Origin: an uncultured Lachnospiraceae bacterium
GTDB lineage: Bacteria; Bacillota; Clostridia; Lachnospirales; Lachnospiraceae
Direction: 5' to 3'
NCBI GenBank assembly: GCA_949840465.1
Contig: CATKXE010000005.1
Span: 1 to 64,000 of the forward strand
Length of the DNA stretch: 64,000 nucleotides
Shown: piece after piece, positions 1-7,365 of the stretch
How the letters are laid out: every line of letters begins with the position of its first letter
Position numbering within the stretch: the stretch's first letter is position 1
Made by a program: the position numbers and the translations under genes
Notes under the pieces: generated by a model
Databases searched by the model: none
Told to the model about the DNA's origin: nothing
The model's input: only the letters and a program-made list of their open reading frames with translations

Positions 1-141
1 CAAAGTCCGCCTGCCCGCAGGGCATGTATTACGGGATGCCCTTTGGGTATACATTGTCGGACAAAGTCCGCCTGCCCGCAGGGCATGTATTACGGGATGC
101 CCTTTGGGTATACATTATCGGACGAAGTCCGCCTGTCCCGC
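1..141. repeat. 61-bp tandem repeat, about 2.3 copies
   Basis: Two near-identical 61-bp units start at 1 and 62 (one clear difference, attGtcgg versus attAtcgg) and a third begins at 123 before diverging. Each unit contains short self-complementary stretches, for example GGAC-GAA-GTCC and GGGCAT...ATGCCC. Related copies occur at 20937-21050, in inverted orientation near 31676-31710, and degenerate near 56327-56370. It sits just downstream of the aldolase stop codon. It is a dispersed REP-like repeat of unknown function; the array may extend left of the window. Confidence 0.8.
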
Positions 142-942
142 TTACATACCAAGCTGGCTCATAACCTTCTTGGTGATCTCTGCTACCAGATCCGCATCTG
201 CCTTCGGAGCCGCGCTGCTGCAGTTCCCGCCGCATGTATGACAGCTTGGCTTGCCTGCCTTTGCATTCGGGCATACATTTGCAGGATGCTTTCCGGGAAG
301 TCCGAACTGCCTCCTGATCTCATACAACTTCTCAACCTGTTCTTTATTCAGTTCCTGGGGTCCGCCGATCTGCATGGTCTGCCATAACAGACGTGCATAG
401 AACTCTACGGATTCCATCTTGTGATATGCATTCAGCAAAGAATCAGAATAAGTCAATGCTCCGTGGTTCTCCAAAAGAACTGCGTCAAAATACTGCAGAT
501 GTTCGGATACTGCATCCGGAATTTCCATCGTAGAAGGTGTGCCGTATTTTGCAATCGGTACACATCCCAGAGCGATCACTGCTTCCGGCATGATCGGCTG
601 GGTCAGCGGAATCCCTGCAATGGCAAATGTTGTCGCGTACAGCGGATGTGCATGTACAACAGAATTTACGTCCGGTCTTTCCTTATAAACGCGCATATGC
701 ATCTTGATCTCTGAGGACGGCTTAAATCCCTTGTTTGCCTGAAGTACATTGCCGTTCGCGTCTACCTTGCAGATATATTCCGGGGTCATGAAGCCTTTGC
801 TTACACCGGTCGGTGTGCACAGGAATTCATTGTCGTTGAGCTTTACGGAAAAGTTGCCGTCATTGGCTGCAACCATCCCACGGTTGTATACACGCTTGCC
901 GATCTCACACATTTCTTTTTTGATTTCAAATTCGTTTTGCAT
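142..942 (-). CDS. Class II aldolase (L-fuculose-1-phosphate aldolase type) with encapsulation-peptide tail
   Basis: Zinc-dependent class II aldolase, 266 aa, expected to split fuculose- or rhamnulose-1-phosphate into DHAP and lactaldehyde. The metal-binding HAHP motif and a second His in LLENHGAL are present, as is the N-terminal NDGNFS substrate loop. The aldolase domain ends near residue 215. After it come a Cys-rich linker (CPNAKAGKPSCHTCGGNC) and a final amphipathic helix, ADLVAEITKKVMSQLGM, which has the look of the encapsulation peptides that target enzymes into bacterial microcompartments. Start chosen at the ATG preceded by AAGGAGG; the frame stays open for 13 codons upstream. It is the third gene after the glycyl radical enzyme and activase, and a possible own promoter lies at 1015-1043. 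Substrate specificity is inferred from context. Confidence 0.88.
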   Translation of the reverse strand: MQNEFEIKKEMCEIGKRVYNRGMVAANDGNFSVKLNDNEFLCTPTGVSKGFMTPEYICKVDANGNVLQANKGFKPSSEIKMHMRVYKERPDVNSVVHAHPLYATTFAIAGIPLTQPIMPEAVIALGCVPIAKYGTPSTMEIPDAVSEHLQYFDAVLLENHGALTYSDSLLNAYHKMESVEFYARLLWQTMQIGGPQELNKEQVEKLYEIRRQFGLPGKHPANVCPNAKAGKPSCHTCGGNCSSAAPKADADLVAEITKKVMSQLGM

Positions 943-1014
943 TCTTTTATCCTCCTTGGATTTTTTTGACAACTTTAACAATGATTTGTTGTTCTGCGTT
1001 GTTTCTATTGTACA

Positions 1015-1043
1015 ATTTTATCATGCAATTTCCTGTTGGTCAA
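1015..1043 (-). promoter_or_regulatory. Candidate promoter of the aldolase gene
   Basis: On the minus strand TTGACC (1038-1043) is followed after 17 bases by TAAAAT (1015-1020). It lies in the 137-bp gap between the activase and the aldolase, so the aldolase may be transcribed separately as well as by read-through. Confidence 0.4.
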
Positions 1044-1079
1044 CGGATTATCCCACTGTTTTACAATATAATTGTCCGC

Positions 1080-1874
1080 TCACCCTCCGATCTGGCATTC
1101 AATTCCCGATGCCTGCTGCGCGGTGTGCAGCAGCAGCCGCATCTTTTCATTGGACGGCGGCTTTACATCCCCCATCAGATATTCTCTTCCGAGCCCTGTG
1201 TATTTATCCTGCCCCAGCCTGTGGTACGGGAGCAGATGCAGCCGCTTTACGTTGCCGAGCCGCCCGGTATAGGCGGCAATATCCCGGATCTCCTCCGGCG
1301 TATCATTGAAGCCGGGAATGACCGGAACCCGGATGCTGAGTTCTGTCATATGGGAATCTGCAATTTTTTTCGCATTCTCCAGCATCAGTTCATTGGACCT
1401 GCCGGTATATTCTCTGTGTTTATCCGGATTCATATGCTTGATATCCATCAGGTATTGATCCAGATATGCCAGCGCTCCCTCAATGACTTCCCACTTTGCA
1501 CAGGCCATGCTCTCCATCGCCGTGCTGATCCCGCTGTCCCGGGCAGCTCTTAAAAGGGCGGTCGCAAAAGCGGGCTGGCAGAGGCTTTCTCCTCCTGAAA
1601 GCGTAAGCCCTCCGTTGGTCCGGCGATAATAAGGACGATCCTTTTCTACGGTCTCCATGACTTCTGCCACAGTCACATCCCTGCCGATGATCCTGGGTTC
1701 CCCCTGCACCAGCATAGTCTGGACGGCATACTCCTGAGATTCCGGGTTACAGCACCAGCGGCAGCGAAGCACGCACCCCTTTAAAAACACAATGGTCCGG
1801 ATTCCGTTCCCGTCATGGATGGAGTACCGCTGAATATCAAAAATGCGGCCTTTCGTCTTCTTATAGTCTTCCAT
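1080..1874 (-). CDS. Glycyl radical enzyme activating enzyme (radical SAM)
   Basis: Radical SAM activase, 264 aa, that would place the glycyl radical on the neighbouring dehydratase using S-adenosylmethionine and a [4Fe-4S] cluster. The cluster motif CVLRCRWC (CxxxCxxC) lies near residues 34-41, followed by NPESQ and, near residue 90, GGLTLSGGES. Most activases of diol and glycerol dehydratases carry a ferredoxin-like insert with extra Cys residues between these two motifs. None is visible here, so the layout resembles the short pyruvate-formate-lyase activase. The gene starts 23 bp after the dehydratase stop codon, consistent with cotranscription. SGGES replaces the more common SGGEP. Confidence 0.93.
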   Translation of the reverse strand: MEDYKKTKGRIFDIQRYSIHDGNGIRTIVFLKGCVLRCRWCCNPESQEYAVQTMLVQGEPRIIGRDVTVAEVMETVEKDRPYYRRTNGGLTLSGGESLCQPAFATALLRAARDSGISTAMESMACAKWEVIEGALAYLDQYLMDIKHMNPDKHREYTGRSNELMLENAKKIADSHMTELSIRVPVIPGFNDTPEEIRDIAAYTGRLGNVKRLHLLPYHRLGQDKYTGLGREYLMGDVKPPSNEKMRLLLHTAQQASGIECQIGG

Positions 1875-1897
1875 GGTGCTTTTCCTTCCTGACTGTT

Positions 1898-4441
1898 CTA
1901 AGCCTCCTCACCAAACCCCTGCTCGGTCCGGCGGATGATATCATCCTGCAGTGACCTGGACAATGTGGTAAACAATGCGCTGTAGCCTGCCACACGCACT
2001 ACCAGATGCCTGTACTGTTCCGGATGCTTCTGTGCGTCAAGAAGCGTTTCACGGCTGACCACATTGAACTGCATATGGCTGCCCTTCTGGTCAAAATAAG
2101 AACGGATCAGCCCCACAAAATTCTCAAGCCCTTTTCTTCCGCTCAGCGCCGAGGGGTGGAATTTCTGGTTGAACAAGGTTCCGTTGGACGCAATATAATG
2201 ATCCAGCCTGGATACCGAATTGGCCGCTGCCGTGGGGCCGTTTACATCCTTGCCTGCCGACGGCGATACCCCGTCTGCCACCGGCATATGCGCCAGCCTT
2301 CCGTCCGGCGTTGCGCCAGTCTGCGCGCCCAGCGGCACATTCGCGGATACCGGATATAAGCCTGCCTGGAAGATGCCGCCTCTTGGGTTGCGGTAATTCT
2401 GGAGGGGCTTCGTATAGGTATACGCCACCTCTCTTGCAAACGCATCTACCTCGGGAATATCGTTACCGAACTTCGGCACTTCGTCAATCAGCTTCTGAAG
2501 CCGCTCTCCATTGGCCTTCGCCTCGGGCGATTCAGACGCCGCAACCACGGTCTTTAAAATGGCTGCAATCTCTGCTTCCCCCACGTCCTGCCCTGCGGCC
2601 CTCATTTCATATGCCACATTGGCTGTGACAGCGGCGATATCCTGGGAACTCAATCCTTTGCCGTAGTTGGTCATCAGGGCGGTCTTGAACTCCTTCATGG
2701 TCGCTTTCTGCTCCTCAAAGACCAGCTTCTTTACGGCATACAATGAATCCGCCATGTTGGCAACCCCAAAGCCCTGGGGACCTGTGAAGTTGTAAACAGC
2801 CCCGCCTTCCTGCACGGTCTTTCCCTGCTTCATACAGTCGTCGACCATGGAAGATAAGAACGGAAGCGGACAGCGTTCCGCATGTGCCATATCAATCGCA
2901 TTGTCCGCATTGACCAGCAGCTTGATGGCATAATCCATCTGCACCTGATACGCATGGTAAAATTCCTCGAACGTCTTCATCCCCTCCACATCGCCTGTCC
3001 GGGGACCGACCTGCACGCCCTGATCCATACCGTTGGTAAATACCAGCTCCAGCGGACGGCACATGTTGAAAAATGCGGCGTCATGCCACCCTTCCGTCTT
3101 GCCTGCCTTCTGCGGCTCCACACAACCGATGATGTTGTACTCCCGCGCATCCTGCAAGGTCAGCCCCCGGCTGATCAGAGACGGAATGATCACTTCATCA
3201 TTGTAATATGCCGGCAGCCCGATCCCGGTACGTGTCAGCTCGGCCGCTTTCACCAGAAATTCATGAGGCGAGCCGTTCCATACACGGATTGAAAAAGACG
3301 GCTGCGGCAGAAATACATGCATGGACGCCTGAATGCACATAAAGGACAGGTCGTTTGTCACGTCAATGCCCTCCCCGTTCTGTCCTCCTGCAATCAGGTT
3401 CTGGAACAGGCTGTAGCCTGCGAACCCTTCCGCAGATGCGGCATCACGGCACTTGTTCAGGTCGTTTAGTTTCACCCAGATACAGTCCATCAACTCCTGA
3501 GCAAATTCCCGCGTCAGCCTGCCGCTGTCCAGATCCTTTTTGTAATAAGGGTACATGTACTGGTCAAAACGCCCCGGGGAAATCGAGTGGCCGCTGGATT
3601 CAATCTGAAGAAGCTGCTGCACGAACCAGAAGGACTGGCATGCCTCATAAAATCCGTTTGCTCCCTTCTCCGGCACATTGGCACAATTCTGTGCAATCCG
3701 AAGCAGTTCCATCTTCCTTGCGCCGTCGGTACACATCTCTGCTTCTTTAAGCGCCAGCTCTGCATAGCGCCGCGCATAGGTCACCGCCGCGTCACAACTG
3801 ATGATGACTGCCTGCAGGAAACGGGATTTTTTCTGGTAATCCCCGTCCGCCAGGCTTAAAGAAGCAAGCTGTGCCTCCGCCTTCTTTCGGATCCCGGAAA
3901 ATCCAATGGCAAGCACTTCCTCATACTTCACCGTCACATGTCCCACACCGTTGTAAAAATAGTTGCCCGGCGTGAACATATTGTGCTCCATGGCGGTCAG
4001 CGTCTCCGGCTCCATATAGGCCGTGGCCAATTCACTGGTGGTCTTGCCCTTCCAGTAAGCATCCGCCTCTTTCAGCTCCCGCTTAGTCTGCTCAGAGATG
4101 TAAAACGGGTCGGCGGCCCTGGTCTCAACCGTGTCAAACTCTGCTTCCAGCCATTCATAGGAAAATTCCGGGTATGTCTGGCAGCCTCTGGGCGCAATCG
4201 TAGTACTCCCCACGATCAGCTCCAAATCACGGATGATAATGGGAATATTCTCCAAAATGTGTGCAAATGCCCTGGCACGCCGGATGACCATGGGCTCATT
4301 CTCGGTCTGGCGGTACGATTCCGTGATCAGGACAGCCCTTGCAGATTCAATCTCCGGCAGCTTCGCATACAGGTGCTCTACCAGCTTTGGAATCCGGTCA
4401 GTCTTCGGGATATCCGTACTGTCATAAGTATATAATCCCAT
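1898..4441 (-). CDS. Glycyl radical diol dehydratase (B12-independent propanediol/glycerol dehydratase type)
   Basis: Glycyl radical enzyme, 847 aa, the normal length for the dehydratase branch. The active-site Cys is C440 in NIIGCVEPQ, and the glycyl radical site is G819 in VVRVAGYSALF, 28 residues from the C-terminus. The GCVEP context is shared by diol dehydratases and choline lyase. The neighbouring aldolase, and the lack of the long N-terminal targeting extension found in some choline lyases, favour 1,2-propanediol (or glycerol) dehydration to propionaldehyde. It is the first gene of a unit with the activase and aldolase, behind a strong promoter at 4573-4601. Oxygen-sensitive chemistry points to an anaerobe. 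Choline lyase activity is less likely but not excluded without active-site alignment. Confidence 0.93.
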   Translation of the reverse strand: MGLYTYDSTDIPKTDRIPKLVEHLYAKLPEIESARAVLITESYRQTENEPMVIRRARAFAHILENIPIIIRDLELIVGSTTIAPRGCQTYPEFSYEWLEAEFDTVETRAADPFYISEQTKRELKEADAYWKGKTTSELATAYMEPETLTAMEHNMFTPGNYFYNGVGHVTVKYEEVLAIGFSGIRKKAEAQLASLSLADGDYQKKSRFLQAVIISCDAAVTYARRYAELALKEAEMCTDGARKMELLRIAQNCANVPEKGANGFYEACQSFWFVQQLLQIESSGHSISPGRFDQYMYPYYKKDLDSGRLTREFAQELMDCIWVKLNDLNKCRDAASAEGFAGYSLFQNLIAGGQNGEGIDVTNDLSFMCIQASMHVFLPQPSFSIRVWNGSPHEFLVKAAELTRTGIGLPAYYNDEVIIPSLISRGLTLQDAREYNIIGCVEPQKAGKTEGWHDAAFFNMCRPLELVFTNGMDQGVQVGPRTGDVEGMKTFEEFYHAYQVQMDYAIKLLVNADNAIDMAHAERCPLPFLSSMVDDCMKQGKTVQEGGAVYNFTGPQGFGVANMADSLYAVKKLVFEEQKATMKEFKTALMTNYGKGLSSQDIAAVTANVAYEMRAAGQDVGEAEIAAILKTVVAASESPEAKANGERLQKLIDEVPKFGNDIPEVDAFAREVAYTYTKPLQNYRNPRGGIFQAGLYPVSANVPLGAQTGATPDGRLAHMPVADGVSPSAGKDVNGPTAAANSVSRLDHYIASNGTLFNQKFHPSALSGRKGLENFVGLIRSYFDQKGSHMQFNVVSRETLLDAQKHPEQYRHLVVRVAGYSALFTTLSRSLQDDIIRRTEQGFGEEA

Positions 4442-4572
4442 CTGCTTGTTACTCCTTTCTTACCCATAAACCCGTCAAAAATTCATATGGAGATCGCTCT
4501 CATAATGTGGGATCCATGGATATATTTTAACCTTGCTGAGAGAATGTGAACCCTCCCCATCCAGTTGTCTGT

Positions 4573-4601
4573 ATTATACTCCTAACGAACAGCAAAGTCA
4601 A
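4573..4601 (-). promoter_or_regulatory. Promoter of the dehydratase operon
   Basis: Minus-strand TTGACT (4596-4601), 17-bp spacer, TATAAT (4573-4578). It lies about 130 bp upstream of the dehydratase ATG. Further upstream, AATCCCAA (4647-4654) and TTGGGATT (4666-4673) form an 8-bp inverted repeat that could bind a regulator. Confidence 0.7.
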
Positions 4602-4749
4602 CATAAAACAACATTTTTTACCATGTTTCTTTCTTTATTTCAAACGAATCCCAATATCAAATATGTTGGGATTTATTCTGATTTTGTGAGATAATCTTAT
4701 TTCTGGATTTGTACATTTTGAGAAAACAGGAAAAGAAATCCTCTTAAGA

Positions 4750-4820
4750 AACCGGCGCCTGCGGCGGCCGTAAAATGGACATACAAAACAGGTCCGTCTG
4801 GTTCGTTGCTTCGCGGGAAT
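4750..4820 (+). repeat. Dispersed intergenic repeat ending TTGCTTCGCGGGAAT
   Basis: A stretch of about 70 bp: a GC-rich start (gcctgcggcggcc), then TGGACATACAAAACAGGTCC, then GTCTGGTTCGTTGCTTCGCG and GGAAT. A closely similar arrangement is at 11895-11962, and the 3' part recurs at 6695-6747, 7271-7291 and 15108-15127. The ends can form a small CCCG/CGGG hairpin. All copies are intergenic and in the same orientation. Confidence 0.65.
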
Positions 4821-4852
4821 AAAAAACCTATCCTGTCCGCACACAGGATAGG
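4821..4852 (-). terminator. Rho-independent terminator after the hydroxyacid dehydrogenase
   Basis: A 10-bp perfect stem (4827-4836 with 4843-4852, CCTATCCTGT/ACAGGATAGG), a 6-base loop, and then TTTTTT on the minus strand. It ends the shell-protein/dehydrogenase unit and separates it from the dehydratase promoter. Confidence 0.85.
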
Positions 4853-4938
4853 CCGTACCCACAAGGGTATTTTCGCTTAATATATCCTTTTCTTCCCTGC
4901 AATTCCTAAGGAACTGTCAGGAAGCCGCTTTCCATTTT

Positions 4939-5892
4939 CTACTCTGCCCCGGAAATATCCCGCTCCAAAAAATCCCGGATCTGCCCCGCCACAATCTCCA
5001 TCAGATTGGTACGCGCCTCCACGCCGGCCCATGCAATGTGCGGGGTGATGAAAAGCCTGTCTTTCTCCCTGACTCCAAGCAGCGGACTGGACGCAGACAT
5101 CGGCTCCTGGCAGAGGACGTCTAAACCTGCGGCGGCAATCTTCCCCTCATTCAATGCATCCGCAAGGGCTTTCTCCACTACGATCGGCCCTCTCCCAAGG
5201 TTTAAGAAGATCGCATGGGGCTGCATGGCTGAAAAAGCGTAAGCATTCATCAGCCCTTCCGTATAATTATTCAGCGGCGCATGGACGGAGATAATGTCTG
5301 ATTTCCGCAGCAGCGTGTCAAATTCCACCTGCAGGTAACCGCCCTGCTCCGGCGCGCCGGACGCAGAATAGTAAATGACTTCCGCGCCGAACAGACGGGC
5401 AATCTCTGCCACGCGCCTGCCGATCGCCCCGAGCCCGATAATCCCCCATGTTTTCCCGGTGAGCTGATGGAATGTTTTTGCAAAATGTGTGAACACGACG
5501 TCATGAATATAGCGCCCTTCCCTCACGTAATCATCATAATACCGGAGGTGTTCCATGAGATAAAACAGCATGGCAAATGTATGCTGCGCCACGGATTCTG
5601 TGGAATATCCCGCCGCATTCCTCCATGCGATCCCTCTGTCAGCCAGATACTCCTTGTCCAGATTGTTGGTTCCGGTGGCTGTCACACAGACCAGTTTTAA
5701 ATTCTTCGCAGTATGGATGGCCTTCTCATTCACCAGGACCTTATTGACGATCAAAACATCTGCATCTGTCACCCGTTCAGGCACTTCCTCCGGTGAAGTA
5801 AAATCATATTCCACAACCTCTCCCAGTTCCCGGAACCGTGCAAAATCCATATCCTCCCCAATCGTCTTTTTATCCAGAAATACAAGCTTCAT
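4939..5892 (-). CDS. D-isomer-specific 2-hydroxyacid dehydrogenase (NAD-dependent)
   Basis: 317-aa dehydrogenase of the D-2-hydroxyacid family (glycerate/hydroxypyruvate-reductase type). The Rossmann motif GLGAIGRRVAE lies near residues 150-160. The catalytic Arg is in NLGRGPIV, the Glu in LDVLCQEP and the His in ITPHIAWA. Start chosen at the ATG with GAGGAGG 7 bases upstream; the frame stays open 17 codons further. It directly follows two microcompartment shell genes and precedes a strong terminator, so it appears to belong to that unit. A possible role is NADH recycling or reduction of a 2-oxoacid or lactaldehyde-derived product, but no targeting helix is evident and the substrate is unknown. 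Confidence 0.9.
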   Translation of the reverse strand: MKLVFLDKKTIGEDMDFARFRELGEVVEYDFTSPEEVPERVTDADVLIVNKVLVNEKAIHTAKNLKLVCVTATGTNNLDKEYLADRGIAWRNAAGYSTESVAQHTFAMLFYLMEHLRYYDDYVREGRYIHDVVFTHFAKTFHQLTGKTWGIIGLGAIGRRVAEIARLFGAEVIYYSASGAPEQGGYLQVEFDTLLRKSDIISVHAPLNNYTEGLMNAYAFSAMQPHAIFLNLGRGPIVVEKALADALNEGKIAAAGLDVLCQEPMSASSPLLGVREKDRLFITPHIAWAGVEARTNLMEIVAGQIRDFLERDISGAE

Positions 5893-5964
5893 AAATATCC
5901 TCCTCGTTCGGAACCACAGTAATAGATCCTGCGCAATCTGCACAAATTGTTTTTCTACGTTCCC

Positions 5965-6249
5965 TTATTTCCCACGGTTCTGAAACATCTCCACAATATG
6001 TACCATTTCCCGGGACGGATTGGAGATTACCGCCGACTGGAAAACCTTGCAGGGCGGATCCTCCCTCACGCTATCTACCGCAGCGGATACGGCGGAGATA
6101 TCCCCGCCCATAAAGATCAATACATGACCGCCGCACTTCGTATCCTTTGTCACATATTCCACGTCTGCTGTTTTTAACATGCGGTCTGTCACCAATACGC
6201 CGTTCGCATCCCCAAGAACTTCTACCAGGCCATAAGCACCATATGCCAT
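5965..6249 (-). CDS. BMC-domain hexameric shell protein (PduA/EutM type)
   Basis: 94-aa single-BMC-domain protein, the length of the major hexagonal shell tile of bacterial microcompartments. The opening AYGLVEVLGDANGVLVTDRM is followed by the second half with GGHVLIFMGGDISAVSAAVD and a C-terminal HIVEMF. The pore loop of canonical PduA/EutM (KxxxxGSG) is not obvious here, where the corresponding region reads GGDISAV. The RBS is AAAGGAGG 7 bases before the ATG. It lies 72 bp upstream of the hydroxyacid dehydrogenase and 104 bp after a second BMC protein. Together with the aldolase targeting helix it supports a shell-enclosed pathway. Confidence 0.88.
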   Translation of the reverse strand: MAYGAYGLVEVLGDANGVLVTDRMLKTADVEYVTKDTKCGGHVLIFMGGDISAVSAAVDSVREDPPCKVFQSAVISNPSREMVHIVEMFQNRGK

Positions 6250-6353
6250 GAATTATTCCTCCTTTGATCTGCACATTTCCTGAAAAACATTTCCACCTGG
6301 CTTCTTCGCCATTTTTCCCGAAATGCCGTGATATGCTGAATCCTGAAAATCGT

Positions 6354-6656
6354 CTATTTGTGAATCGTCATTTGAATTGCAGTCTCCGTATCCTCAGACG
6401 GAGCAGCAATGATCGTGTGCGAAACAATTTTGGACAAAGGTTCCGCTGTATGCAGCGCCGCTTCCATGGCCGCTTTTACATCAGAAACACTCCCCCGCAT
6501 CTTCACACAGGCTCCTGCGGAAAGACGGTTCCTCTCCACTGCCTGTATCCTCACATCCGCCGCCTTCGCCGCGGCATCCAGCGCCACAAAACAGGCGCAC
6601 TCACTTTCCAACTCAAACATCCCGATTGCCATCCCTGCGTATTGCTCTGACATCAT
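6354..6656 (-). CDS. BMC-domain shell protein, second type
   Basis: 100-aa BMC-domain protein that begins SEQYAGMAIGMFELESE and continues CACFVALDAAAKAADVRIQA, matching the first half of the fold. The segment GSVSDVKAAMEAALHTAE matches the last helix. It is divergent from the neighbouring shell protein, so it probably forms a different, minor hexamer. Two ATG codons in tandem follow AGGAGGG; either could be used. It is the first gene of the unit, behind a promoter that overlaps a 16-bp inverted repeat at 6797-6844. No pentamer (vertex) protein, PduL or aldehyde dehydrogenase is in the window, so other parts must lie elsewhere. Confidence 0.83.
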   Translation of the reverse strand: MMSEQYAGMAIGMFELESECACFVALDAAAKAADVRIQAVERNRLSAGACVKMRGSVSDVKAAMEAALHTAEPLSKIVSHTIIAAPSEDTETAIQMTIHK

Positions 6657-6796
6657 CCGTTCCCTCCTGACGTAAAATTACGGCTTAATACTGACTGTAT
6701 GGAACCGAAAAGACAGGTTCGCCCGGCTCGTTGCTTCGCGGAAAGAACCTGAACCGATTGCCCGGGATATGCCCATCCGATCCGCCAATACAATCA

Positions 6797-6844
6797 TTGC
6801 ATCAATGTGTCTACATTATACTATAAGAAGACACGTTGATGCAA
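6797..6844 (-). promoter_or_regulatory. Shell-operon promoter inside a 16-bp inverted repeat
   Basis: Arms 6797-6812 and 6829-6844 are complementary except at one position (TTGCATCAATGTGTCT versus AGACACGTTGATGCAA), with a 16-base centre. On the minus strand TTGCAT (6839-6844) and TATAAT (6815-6820) have an 18-bp spacer, so the -35 box lies in one arm and the -10 in the centre. This geometry suggests a dimeric regulator that would block polymerase. Confidence 0.6.
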
Positions 6845-6930
6845 CCTAAGAAATACGGGGCGCAGGAAAATTTTGTTTTCTAAAATCCTTTCTGAAACCC
6901 TGAAAAAATCTAAAAAACCTGAGAACCCCC

Positions 6931-6959
6931 TTGAAATCGCTGCTATAACGAGTTATAAT
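6931..6959 (+). promoter_or_regulatory. Promoter of the riboflavin operon
   Basis: TTGAAA (6931-6936), 17-bp spacer, TATAAT (6954-6959), 21 bp before the FMN riboswitch. Confidence 0.75.
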
Positions 6960-6980
6960 CCTGTTTATAAAAAGAATAAA

Positions 6981-7103
6981 GTCTTCAGGGCAGGGTGCAA
7001 TTCCCTACCGGTGGTATAGCCCACGAGCCTGCCGTCAATTACAGTGGCGGGGCATGATTCGGTGTGATTCCGAAGCCGACAGTATAGTCTGGATGAAAGA
7101 AGA
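6981..7103 (+). promoter_or_regulatory. FMN riboswitch (RFN element)
   Basis: Matches the RFN aptamer: GTCTTCAGGGCAGGGTGCAA, then TTCCCTACCGGTGGTA, AGCCCACGAGCC, TTCGGTGTGATTCCGAAGCC and GACAGTATAGTCTGGATGAA, closing with GAAGAA-type P1 pairing. FMN binding is expected to favour termination at the downstream hairpins and so repress the rib genes. Confidence 0.96.
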
Positions 7104-7144
7104 TCTGTATCATACGCTTTCATATTTTTGTATACAAATTATAG

Positions 7145-7175
7145 CTCTGGGATATGAGATGTTCCAGAGTTTTTT
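7145..7175 (+). terminator. Riboswitch expression-platform terminator
   Basis: Stem CTCTGG (7145-7150)/CCAGAG (7164-7169) followed by TTTTTT. It lies 41 bases after the aptamer, the expected place for the FMN-controlled terminator. Confidence 0.75.
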
Positions 7176-7200
7176 AGATTTTGCTTTATAAAAATATGGG

Positions 7201-7253
7201 CGCAATGCAAAAAATCCCCTGAATGATGTATGCAGGGGATTTTTTGCATTGCG
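7201..7253. terminator. 21-bp perfect hairpin, bidirectional terminator-like
   Basis: Arms 7201-7221 and 7233-7253 pair perfectly over 21 bp around an 11-base loop. The stem contains an A6/T6 block, so CAGGGGATTTTTT reads as a terminator on the plus strand and the mirror image on the minus strand. It lies between the riboswitch terminator and ribD, giving two hairpins in tandem. A TTGCTTCGCGGG-type repeat remnant follows at 7271-7291. Confidence 0.7.
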
Positions 7254-7365
7254 GCTCCCCCCGAACCCCCGGCCCGCTGCTTCGCGGGAGTCAAAGACCC
7301 CGCAGAAAGCCGACGGGTATCAGTTAACCGTCTATACTATAAAGCAAAAAGGAGATGACAACATC

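Noticed and set aside
1..141. CRISPR array
   Set aside because: The 61-bp units are contiguous without variable spacers, and no cas genes are present.
966..1553. Plus-strand frame over the activase and aldolase leader
   Set aside because: Composition and lack of SD show it is antisense noise to the radical SAM gene.
4635..4862. Small minus-strand frame in the dehydratase upstream region
   Set aside because: It is made of the promoter region, a repeat and a terminator hairpin.
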